From positions 1 through 64,000 of the forward strand of contig NZ_JASNRA010000001.1 in NCBI RefSeq assembly GCF_030411955.1: DNA of 64,000 bases, in the 5' to 3' direction. Origin of the DNA: Massilia sp. YIM B02443. GTDB lineage: Bacteria > Pseudomonadota > Gammaproteobacteria > Burkholderiales > Burkholderiaceae_D. The position numbers were made by a program, and so were the translations under genes. Of the stretch, positions 34,561-45,100 are shown piece by piece (position 1 is the first letter of the stretch; each line of letters opens with the position of its first letter). Under the pieces are notes generated by a model, which worked only from the letters and a program-made list of their open reading frames with translations, was not told the origin of the DNA and made no database searches.

Positions 34561-34664
34561 GTCGTCCCCGCGCAGGCGGGGACCCAAGTTTCGTCACTCA
34601 ACCATTATGTTCGCGTTTAGTGGCGCGCAAACAAACTTGGGTTCCCGCCTCCGCGGGAACGACG
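34561..34664. repeat. inverted pair of REP-like palindromes between yqeY and dnaG
   Basis: Unit A (34561-34591) has CCCCGCGCAGGCGGGG at its core and ends CCAAGTTT; unit B (34633-34664) is its inverted partner, starting AAACTTGG with core TCCCGCCTCCGCGGGA. Each forms a hairpin and together they can form a longer stem around a 41-base loop. The arrangement resembles bacterial interspersed REP pairs. The rest of the 333-base gap shows no gene. Confidence 0.85.
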
Positions 34665-34840
34665 TTGATTTGAGTTAGATGGTGAGCCGGCCTCGGCGAT
34701 TTCTCCAACGCCAACTAAACAACACCGACAGCCACCACCACCTACAGCGGACCCATCCTCGTTCGCAACTTGTTGCACATCAACTTGCAGCGAGCCCTGC
34801 GGTATAGTCTGAACCCGGACAAACACTGAGTAACGCCAAA

Positions 34841-36637
34841 GTGATCCCGCAAACATTCATCACCGATTTGCTTAACCGTGTCGACATCGTCGACATCGTC
34901 GGCCGCTACGTCCAGCTGAAAAAGGGCGGGGCCAACTTCATGGGCCTGTGCCCGTTCCACAACGAAAAGTCGCCCAGCTTCACGGTCAGCCCGACCAAGC
35001 AGTTCTATCACTGCTTCGGCTGCGGCGCCCACGGCACCGCGATCGGCTTCCTGATCGAGTACTCGGGCATGGGCTTCGTCGACGCGGTCAAGGACCTGGC
35101 CCAGAACGTCGGCATGATCGTGCCGGACAACGACGACAAGATCCCGCCGGCCCAGCGCGCCGCCCAGCAGGCGCAATCGCTGGCGTTGACCGACGCCCTG
35201 ACGCAAGCCTGCAACTTCTACCGTGCCCAGCTGCGTGACGCCCCCAACGCCATCGGCTACCTCAAGAAACGCGGCCTGACCGGCGAAGTGGCCGCCCGCT
35301 TCGCCATGGGCTACGCGCCTTCCGGCTGGGACAGCCTGCGCAGCGTGTTCCCCGATTACGACGCCCACGTGCTGGTCGAGTCCGGCCTGGTGATCGACAA
35401 GGTCGACGAAGAGGGCAACCGTCACAAGCGCTATGACCGCTTCCGCGAGCGCGTGATGTTCCCGATCCGTAACACCAAGGGCCAGGTGATCGGCTTCGGC
35501 GGCCGGGTGATGGATGGCGGCGAGCCGAAATACCTGAACTCGCCCGAAACGCCGCTGTTCCAGAAAGGCCTGGAACTGTACGGCCTGTTCGAGGCGCGCC
35601 AAGCGATCCGCGACGCTGGCTACGTGCTGGTGACCGAAGGCTATATGGACGTGGTCGCGCTGGCCCAGCTCGGCTTCCCGCAAGCGGTCGCCACGCTCGG
35701 CACCGCCTGCACCAGTACCCACGTGCAAAAGCTGCTGCGCCAGACCGACACCGTGATCTTCAGCTTCGACGGCGACCGCGCCGGGCGCAAGGCCGCACGC
35801 CGCGCGCTCGAGGCCTGCCTGCCGCAGGTGGGCGACGACAAGACCATCAAGTTCCTGTTCCTGCCGCAGGAGCACGACCCGGACAGCTTCGTGCGCGAAC
35901 GCGGCGCCGAAGCCTTCGAGCAAGAGATCGCCGACGCCATGCCGCTGTCGCAATTCCTGCTGCGCGAAGTGACCCAGGAACATGACCTCGATTCACCGGA
36001 AGGCCGCGCCCACGCCCAGTTCGAAGCCCGGCCGCTGCTGCAGGCAATGTCGCCGACCAGCCTGCGCCTGCAGATCGTGCGCGGCCTGGCCAGCATGACC
36101 CAGTCGACTCCGGCCGAGATCGAAAGCCTGTTCGAATTGTCCAAGCCGGTGGCCGCCGTAAAACGCGCGCCGCCGCGCCAGGGCCGGCCGCAGCCGGTCG
36201 GCCTGGAACTGAAGATGCTGCGCATCCTGGTGGCCCATCCGCACCTGGCGCTGGCGCTCGACGAACAGGCGCTGGCGGCGTTCGACCATTTCGGCGAAGA
36301 ATCGAGCGAGCGCTTGCGCCATCTGGTCGAAACGGCACAGGCGCTGGGCGAAGCCGGCACCTTTGCGGCGTTGTCGCAACAGTTGCGCGAGGTGACGACC
36401 GAGTACGACGACATGATCGCCGAGATCGCCGCGGAACCGGAAAACGATGCCGATTCCGACCGCATTGTGCTGCTCAGTGCGGTACGTCAAATCAAGATGG
36501 ACTCGTTAAAACAAGAACTTAACCAGTTGTTTTCTGCGGGACTGACCCCAGATCAGGTAAGCACCCGCTACCGCGAGATCGTCGCTGAGCAGGACCTCCT
36601 GGCCCGCGAGGCTGCCGCAGAGATGACACCCCGATGA
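34841..36637 (+). CDS. dnaG: DNA primase DnaG
   Basis: 598 residues from a GTG start; no strong ribosome site is visible, and a CTG 15 bases upstream would read LSNAKV. Synthesises RNA primers at the replication fork. CHC2 zinc-binding domain with Cys37, His40, Cys58, Cys61; TOPRIM domain with VTEGYMDVVAL and FSFDGDRAGRKAARRAL; C-terminal helicase-binding helical domain (about 455-598). Weak initiation may help keep primase low, as known for this operon. Confidence 0.97.
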   Translation: MIPQTFITDLLNRVDIVDIVGRYVQLKKGGANFMGLCPFHNEKSPSFTVSPTKQFYHCFGCGAHGTAIGFLIEYSGMGFVDAVKDLAQNVGMIVPDNDDKIPPAQRAAQQAQSLALTDALTQACNFYRAQLRDAPNAIGYLKKRGLTGEVAARFAMGYAPSGWDSLRSVFPDYDAHVLVESGLVIDKVDEEGNRHKRYDRFRERVMFPIRNTKGQVIGFGGRVMDGGEPKYLNSPETPLFQKGLELYGLFEARQAIRDAGYVLVTEGYMDVVALAQLGFPQAVATLGTACTSTHVQKLLRQTDTVIFSFDGDRAGRKAARRALEACLPQVGDDKTIKFLFLPQEHDPDSFVRERGAEAFEQEIADAMPLSQFLLREVTQEHDLDSPEGRAHAQFEARPLLQAMSPTSLRLQIVRGLASMTQSTPAEIESLFELSKPVAAVKRAPPRQGRPQPVGLELKMLRILVAHPHLALALDEQALAAFDHFGEESSERLRHLVETAQALGEAGTFAALSQQLREVTTEYDDMIAEIAAEPENDADSDRIVLLSAVRQIKMDSLKQELNQLFSAGLTPDQVSTRYREIVAEQDLLAREAAAEMTPR

Positions 36638-36686
36638 TCGCCTTCAAAACCGGTCTCATCCGCCATGGATGGGCAGGCGTCCGCAA

Positions 36687-36715
36687 CTGGAAAAAAAAGG
36701 GGTGCGTGCTATAAT
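36687..36715 (+). promoter_or_regulatory. probable rpoD promoter
   Basis: A perfect TATAAT at 36710-36715 lies 143 bases before the rpoD start, with a poor -35 (CTGGAA, 36687-36692). A run of eight A just upstream may act as an UP-like or bending element. The leader contains the inverted repeat AACTTTA (36825-36831) and TAAAGTT (36845-36851) next to the start codon. Confidence 0.55.
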
Positions 36716-36858
36716 AAAACGCTAACTATTGCAACTGTTGAAACCATTTTTGGTTCAATTGCATGCGTCGTGTTTCAGTTAGCGGGGCCATAGATTTGTG
36801 CCTGCAGGAGATGTAAGGTAACAAAACTTTATCTTTAACCATCGTAAAGTTCGTCGTT

Positions 36859-39138
<2,280 letters not shown>

Positions 39139-39182
39139 TTGTCGGTCCACGCTTGACGGACCTGTAGTAAAAGCAATATGCT

Positions 39183-39229
39183 CTCGCCACTTCGCTCGTC
39201 CGGCAGCATGCCGGTGAGCCGGTGGCGAG
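39183..39229 (+). terminator. possible terminator of rpoD
   Basis: CTCGCCAC (39183-39190) pairs with GTGGCGAG (39222-39229), with an inner CCGGCAGCATGCCGG hairpin, followed by TTCATTTT. The T tract is imperfect, so this is a moderate call. Confidence 0.45.
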
Positions 39230-39254
39230 TTCATTTTCCACCGTTCCAGTTTCT

Positions 39255-39333
<79 letters not shown>

Positions 39334-39343
39334 TTAAAAACAA

Positions 39344-39376
39344 AGGCTTACGCGAATTTCCGCGTAAGCCTTTTTT
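39344..39376 (+). terminator. intrinsic terminator of the tRNA-Ile2 transcript
   Basis: Perfect 11-bp stem AGGCTTACGCG (39344-39354) and CGCGTAAGCCT (39361-39371) with loop AATTTC and a run of T. About 184 bases without a supported gene follow before the island operon ends. Confidence 0.93.
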
Positions 39377-39560
39377 GTTTCTGGTCCATTTCTGATTTAG
39401 TACCATAGCTCGGTCATATACGGCCAGCAAGCAATTGAGCGATCACGTTGTCCTGGTCTGAATTACATTAATCGGCCTCCACGACGGCCGCAGCGATTCA
39501 AACCGAAGGCAACGGTATTGAGCTTGGTCTTGAGCAGTACAAGAGGATGGCCGAGCTACT

Positions 39561-39938
39561 TCAACAATCGTAGTCATCCAGGCTTTTCCCGGTCTGACCA
39601 TCCATGCCGAAGTAACAGGAGTGGCCATATGCCTTTGTCCACGTACAAGTAAGGTCGCTTCGACGTCTTTCCCGGTAGTCAGGACTAGGCTTGCATTCGA
39701 CTTTTGAATCCCGACCAATGTGGTCAAACAGTTCTTTCGCGAGCGGCCCTGTCAGCATGAAAGACACTTTGCGGTCGTTCGATGTCGGCGGGGTGGAATC
39801 GCCAGAGCTTCCACCGTACACGTAATAGTCGCCCATCAGCGGCTTTGCCATATATCGCCGGTTCTCCTTCGTTCCCTCAGCGGCCTGAGCTGGCAATAAA
39901 ATGATTGCTCCGACGATAAGAATCAAGCGGGGGGGCAT
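39561..39938 (-). CDS. secreted cysteine-rich protein, candidate immunity protein
   Basis: 125 residues. Signal peptide 1-19 (PRLILIVGAIILLPAQA), then a small mature domain with four cysteines (in VECKP, LTCTW, HSCYF and the terminal YDC), enough for two disulfides, so it acts in the periplasm. No family recognised. It is the last gene of the Hcp-peptidase operon and its start overlaps the peptidase end by 16 bases, with AGGGAGA as ribosome site. By position and location it is the expected neutraliser of the peptidase; this is inference. Its YYVYG segment (38-42) also occurs in the peptidase. Confidence 0.8.
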   Translation of the reverse strand: MPPRLILIVGAIILLPAQAAEGTKENRRYMAKPLMGDYYVYGGSSGDSTPPTSNDRKVSFMLTGPLAKELFDHIGRDSKVECKPSPDYRERRRSDLTCTWTKAYGHSCYFGMDGQTGKSLDDYDC

Positions 39939-40447
39939 AGGTTCTCCCTGATCGCAATATGCAGGTGATCGTCATGCTTCTTCCAAGACTTTACGCGTGG
40001 CCCGCATGCCTTCTGCACCTCTGGATCATTGAAGAGGATGGTTCGCGTCATGGGGTGCTTTAAGAATATTCGGACTAATTTGATCGTCGCGGCTTGGTCA
40101 TAGATCGAGGTGTCACGGTAAGAGCACCCTGCGGTTGGACCGACTACCTTGTCTTTTCGAACTGGTCGGATATCCATTTCGATACCGCTCATATGTGTAC
40201 CGTGGTCGTATTTCGAACCATCAGAGACGCTAATATTTCCGATGCCAAATTTCCTGTGATCGACGGCCTGCCACTCCCGCTCGACCCAGAAGATCACCGA
40301 CAACATATTGGCGTGCGCGTACTGCGCCAGGTGGCCGGTGCCGGCAACACCTCTTACATTGCCATAAACATAGTAGCCCGCTTGCTCGGGCGCCTGAGGC
40401 AGCATAAACCACCCCTTCTCGCCCCTCGGCTGAATTGGCACGACCAT
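39923..40447 (-). CDS. LAS-type murein peptidase, probable T6SS effector
   Basis: 174 residues from the ATG at 40447, which has AAGGAG at 7-8 bases; the longer frame start overlaps hcp. LAS metallopeptidase motifs (the M15/M74 fold of MepA-like penicillin-insensitive endopeptidases) are visible: His85 and Asp92 in THMSGIEMDIRP (HxxxxxxD) and His161-x-His163 in KHDDHLHI. The segment TILFNDPEVQKACG also recalls MepA-like enzymes. No signal peptide, so it needs another route to the periplasm of a target cell. hcp lies 10 bases upstream and a secreted cysteine-rich protein overlaps downstream. The predicted role is cutting peptidoglycan cross-links in rival cells. Confidence 0.82.
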   Translation of the reverse strand: MVVPIQPRGEKGWFMLPQAPEQAGYYVYGNVRGVAGTGHLAQYAHANMLSVIFWVEREWQAVDHRKFGIGNISVSDGSKYDHGTHMSGIEMDIRPVRKDKVVGPTAGCSYRDTSIYDQAATIKLVRIFLKHPMTRTILFNDPEVQKACGPRVKSWKKHDDHLHIAIRENLCPPA

Positions 40448-40457
40448 GGTCGGCTCC

Positions 40458-40949
40458 TTATACGCACTTCTTGGCCGCGAGATCCCAGCCGCCGGACGTA
40501 CTGCCGCTCGTGCCACCGCGGATCGTTTGATGGGTGTATGTCCATTTGACCTTCGAGAAGCACAAGCCGATTTCATCCTGGAGCAGGCCACCATCCTGCA
40601 TGATCTGATCCATGTGAGACACCAGGACATTCTCAAGTTCGACCTGGTAATACTTTACTGGCTTGCCGTCGCCATCCGCGCGCATGAATTCAAGCTTTGC
40701 CTTCGGAATGGTTTTGCCCATTGAGCAGTGCTTCATGAGAAGCGGCGAGGCCAGGTCGGCAAGTTTGGTGAGCGAAATAGTGCGGTGCTCGCAGTGGCCG
40801 GCCGTATGGCCGCCGCCAGTAGATTTGGCGCTCACCGTTGGTTGCGTTACACCCCAGTGAGTAAACGTTAGCTCGATCCACCCTTGGTGCGAGCTGTCGA
40901 TTGACTCGCCTTTGATACCGTCAATTTGAAGATATGCGTCAGCAGCCAT
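40458..40949 (-). CDS. hcp: Hcp-family type VI secretion tube protein
   Basis: 163 residues, normal Hcp length. Starts AADAYLQIDGIKGESIDSSH, with GWIELTFTHWGV, then a His-rich GGGHTAGHCEHRTISLTKLADLASPLL and AKLEFMRADGDGKPVKYYQVELENV, all typical of Hcp. Hcp hexamers form the inner tube and carry small effectors in their lumen. AAGGAGG lies 6 bases before the ATG. No other T6SS component is in the window, so this is an orphan hcp leading its own cargo operon. Lower GC than flanking genes. Confidence 0.92.
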   Translation of the reverse strand: MAADAYLQIDGIKGESIDSSHQGWIELTFTHWGVTQPTVSAKSTGGGHTAGHCEHRTISLTKLADLASPLLMKHCSMGKTIPKAKLEFMRADGDGKPVKYYQVELENVLVSHMDQIMQDGGLLQDEIGLCFSKVKWTYTHQTIRGGTSGSTSGGWDLAAKKCV

Positions 40950-41350
40950 GATGCCTCCTTGTTAATGGAAGTCCATCATCACAGAGTTGTTTTTATTAAA
41001 ACATAGTGATCGTCAGTTTTTTGTTGGTTCTATATCAATGGTTTGTGCGTCTGCGCATGGTTCGAATCGCGCATGTACGCCGAGCGAAGAGCCAGTACTC
41101 TCAATATCAAGAAGAGTGCCGCTGCTCGAACACCATAAGCCGCAGGTATGCCAGCAAGTGGTCAACTGCGGCAGCTCGCCATGCGGCCTCCTCACGCCTT
41201 GCTCACTTCCGCCATGCATCGCCATGAGCCTCCCGCGACCTGGCTGAATCGACCTGAAGGGTTGCGGTATTCCACAGCCCCTTCTGTTTTTCCAGGGGCA
41301 GGTCGTGATGGCTTGTACAATCACCCGCATCGTTTCCTGACCAAGATTCC
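40950..41350. other. island border region, no gene seen
   Basis: The first 90 bases upstream of hcp are AT-rich (runs such as GTTTTTATTAAAAC) and should hold its promoter. The remaining 300 bases have short frames on both strands, none with a ribosome site or recognisable protein. No duplicate of the tRNA-Ile2 3' end was found here by eye. Confidence 0.4.
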
Positions 41351-41953
41351 ATGACCAGTGCCATCGCAGCCAACACCGGCTTCACGCTCAACGACATCGA
41401 CATCGGCCTGCGCGTGTTCGACGCGCTGGCGCACCATGCCCATGCCATGCACGGTGCCCCGATCACCTACACCGATCTGCTGACGCTGGCACGCAAGCTG
41501 CAACCGAAAGATGCTGCGCTCGGCCGTGCCGTCCCGGTCGGGATCGGCATGAAGCTGCGCTTCGTCAGCGGCTTTTGCGCGGCGTACGGTCATCCCGACC
41601 TGGCCTGTCTCGCCGTCAACCGCGCCACCATGCGCCCAGCCACAGGGGATGCAGATGCATGGGAAGCCGAGTGCCACGCCGTTGCCGCCGTCGACTGGAG
41701 CGCGGCCCGGCCAACGATTACCACCTACGCCGATACCGTACGCGCCACCGTGCCGGCACGCCTGAAACCGCGCAAGGAGCGCCCGGCCGATGTCGCCTGG
41801 TACGCCTATTTCTGCTCGCACCGCAGTGCCTGCGACAAGGTGACGCAGCACGACAAGCAGGAGATCATCAACCTGATCATGGCGGGCCTGGACCCGGACA
41901 CATCGCTCCGGCGCGTGCTGGCGGCAAAGGCCGACTTCAGCGAAGAGCCGTAA
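41351..41953 (+). CDS. conserved hypothetical protein
   Basis: 200 residues, soluble. The first half contains YTDLLTLARKLQPKDAALGRAVPVGIGMKLRFVSGFCAAYGHPDLACLAVN, a pattern (cooperative small domain ending in an Asp-Leu-Ala-Cys-Leu-Ala-Val-Asn strand) that I have met in uncharacterised bacterial proteins, sometimes linked to mobile regions, but I cannot name a family. The C-terminal half is basic and helical (RLKPRKERPADVAWYAYF). It lies next to the T6SS cassette on the opposite strand with normal high GC. Confidence 0.75.
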   Translation: MTSAIAANTGFTLNDIDIGLRVFDALAHHAHAMHGAPITYTDLLTLARKLQPKDAALGRAVPVGIGMKLRFVSGFCAAYGHPDLACLAVNRATMRPATGDADAWEAECHAVAAVDWSAARPTITTYADTVRATVPARLKPRKERPADVAWYAYFCSHRSACDKVTQHDKQEIINLIMAGLDPDTSLRRVLAAKADFSEEP

Positions 41954-42187
41954 AGCTCGCCGCGTTGGCGCACTCGCGGCCACCTCATCCCAAGCGGCGT
42001 CACCGGCATCTCCCGCTGTGCGAGAACGCCCTGCATGTACGAATCAGAACGTTCTTTCGATGCATGCCTCCAACAAAACTAGTCATGTATCACAGCCGTA
42101 CGAAATAAGTTGTGATTTTTCTCACTTTTCATCCAAACCTAGTAACAGATCGTCTACACTCCCACTCAATGATTCGAAGAGGCGAGA

Positions 42188-45100
42188 ATGTCTGATCCTG
42201 CAGTGACGAGCAGCGTCGTACCCACTGAGCCGGGTATCGTCCCGAGCACCCTGCAATTCCCGGTCATCGGCATCGGCGCCTCGGCCGGCGGCTTGCCCGC
42301 CCTCCAGCGCCTGTTCGAAAACATGCCCTCCGCGCATGAAATGGCCTTCGTCGTAATCCTGCACCTGTCGCCGCGCCACCCCAGCTCGGCGGCCGCGATC
42401 CTGCAGCGCGCCACCCGCATGCCGGTGGTCCAGGTCACTTCGCGGGTCCAGATCGAGCCCGGCCACGTGTACGTGATCGCGCCCAACCTGCACCTGTCGA
42501 TGGTGGACGGCCTGCTGCTGGTCGAGGAGTTGCAGCGCCCGCGCGGCCAGCACGTGGCGATCGACCTGTTCTTCCGTACCCTGGCCCAGGTGCATCGCGA
42601 GCGTTCGATCGCGATCGTGCTGTCGGGTACCGGATCGGATGGCGCGGTCGGCATCACCCGGGTCAAGGAGCAGGGCGGCCTGACCATCGTGCAAAGCCCG
42701 GGCGACGCCGAGCACGACGGCATGCCGCTGGCGGCGATCCGCACCGGCGCGGTCGACTTCGTCATGCCGGTGGTCGAGATGCCGCAGAAGCTGATCGACC
42801 TGTGGGACAACGCCAAGCGCATCCGGCTGCCGGCGCCGGGCGACGCCGAGACCCCGGTGCCGCAGCCGGACGGCCCGGACGAGGATCCCGGCGCCGAAGA
42901 TGCGCTGCACGACATCATCGCCTCGCTGCTGAACCGCACCGGCCATGATTTCCGCCATTACAAGCGCGCCACCGTGCTGCGCCGCATCGAGCGCCGCATG
43001 CAGGTGCGCCAGACGGCGATCCTGTGCGACTACCGCGACCTGCTCGAGAACGACGTCGCCGAAAACAAGGCGCTGCTCGACGACATGCTGATCGGCGTCA
43101 CCAATTTCTTCCGCGACCGCGAATCGTTCGAAGCGCTCGAGCGCGACATCATTCCCGAGCTGTACAAGGACCGCGCCGCCGGCGACGAAGTGCGGGTCTG
43201 GGTCGCGGCCTGCGCCAGCGGCGAGGAAGCGTATTCGATGGCGATGCTGCTGGCCGACCAGTCGGCCCTGAGCGAGCAGCCGCCGCAGTTCCAGGTGTTC
43301 GCCTCGGACATCGACGACCACGCGATCGACGCCGCGCGCGCCGGCAACTACCCGGTTTCGATCGTCACCGACGTGGCCCCGTCGCGCCTGCGCCAGTACT
43401 TCAAGCGCGAGGACAGCCGCTACCGCATCCGCAAGACGCTGCGCGACCGCATCCTGTTCGCCTCGCACAACCTGCTGCGCGATCCGCCGTTCTCGCGCCT
43501 GGACCTGATCAGTTGCCGCAACCTGCTGATCTACCTGAACCGCGAGGTCCAGGCGCGCGTGCTGCAGACTTTCCATTTCGCCTTGAAACCGGGCGGCTAC
43601 CTGTTCCTGGGCTCGTCCGAGTCGGCCGAATCGGTGTCCGAATATTTCATCCCGGTCGACAAGAAGAACCGCATCTACCGCGCCCGCGTCAATGGCCGCC
43701 AGCTGCACTACCAGAACCCGTCCTCGGCCCTGTACGGCGTGCGCCTGCCCGAGGTCAGCCGGCCCAAGCTGCAGGGCAAGCGCACCTCGACCTATGCCGA
43801 CCTGCACCAGCGCGCGCTGGCCGAGATCGCGCCGCCGTCGGTGGTGGTCGACCGAGAGGGCAACCTGGTGCACGTGTCCGAACAGGCCGGCAAATACCTG
43901 CGCATGGGCGGCGGCGAGCCGTCGCGCAGCCTGCTGGCGCTGGTGCTGCCCGAGCTGCGCCTCGAACTGCGTTCGGCCATGTACCAGGTGGGGCAGAGCG
44001 GCGGGCGGGTCGATTGCCGCCCGCTCGAACTGGACACCAGCGCCGAACCGGTCACGCTGGCGATGTCGGTGCGCGCCTTCCGCGACGAAGAATCCGAGAA
44101 CGATTTCATCCTGGTGCTGTTCCAGCAAAGCACGGCCGACGCCGCCGCCGCCGCGCCGGCGCGCCCCAACGGCAGCCACGACGTGGTGCTGTCCCAGCTC
44201 GAGGCCGAGCTGCAGCGCAAGCGCGAGCAGCTGCAGGAAACCATCGAGTATTCCGAGATCTCCACCGAAGAATTGCGCGCCTCGAACGAAGAGCTGCAGG
44301 CGATCAACGAAGAGCTGCGCTCGGCCACCGAGGAACTCGAAACCAGCAAGGAAGAACTGCAGTCGGTCAACGAAGAACTGGTCACGGTCAACTACGAACT
44401 CAAGGTCAAGGTCGAAGAGACCGGCAAGGCCAACGACGACCTCAACAACCTGATCGCCTCCACCGACATCGCCACCATCTTCGTCGACAGCGGCCTGCGC
44501 ATCAAGCGTTTCACGCCGCGCGCGGTGGACCTGTTCTCCATCATTGCCAGCGACGTCGGCCGTTCGCTGCTCGACCTGACACACAAGCTCGACTACGACC
44601 AGCTGGCCGAGGACGTCAGCGCCACCTTCGACACCCTGCGCATGGTCGAGCGCGAGGTGCGCAGCAACGAAGGGCGCTGCTACATCGTGCGCCTGCTGCC
44701 CTACCGCACCAACGAGGACCGCATCGAAGGCGCGGTGATGACCTTCTTCGACATCACCGACCGCCGCCACGCCGAGGAGCAGGCGCGCGCCAGCGAGGCG
44801 CGCATGCGCATGGTGGCCGAGAGCGCCAAGGACTACGCCATCATCACGATGGACGAAGAGGGGCGCGTCACCAGCTGGAACAGGGGCGCCGAGACCCTGT
44901 TCGGCTACAGCGAAGCCGAAATGCAGGGACAGGATACCGAACGCCTGTTCGTGCCCGAGGACGTTGCCGCCGGCGTGCCGCAGGACGAATTGCGCCGCGC
45001 GCGCGAGGACGGCCGCGCCGAGGACGAGCGCTGGCACCAGCGCAAGGACGGCAGCCGCTTCTTCTGCAGCGGCGTCACCACGCCGCTGCGCAATGGCGAC

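Noticed and set aside
39443-39727. 94-codon minus-strand frame overlapping the candidate immunity gene
   Set aside because: Shadow in another frame; the annotated frame has a ribosome site, signal peptide and operon overlap.
41050-41090. tRNA-like fragment with GGTTCGAATC
   Set aside because: The T-loop-like bases have no matching T stem and no acceptor or anticodon arm; not a tRNA remnant that can be supported.
41013-41330. 105-codon minus-strand frame near the island border
   Set aside because: No ribosome site, no recognisable pattern, and unlikely residue composition; left as gene-free.
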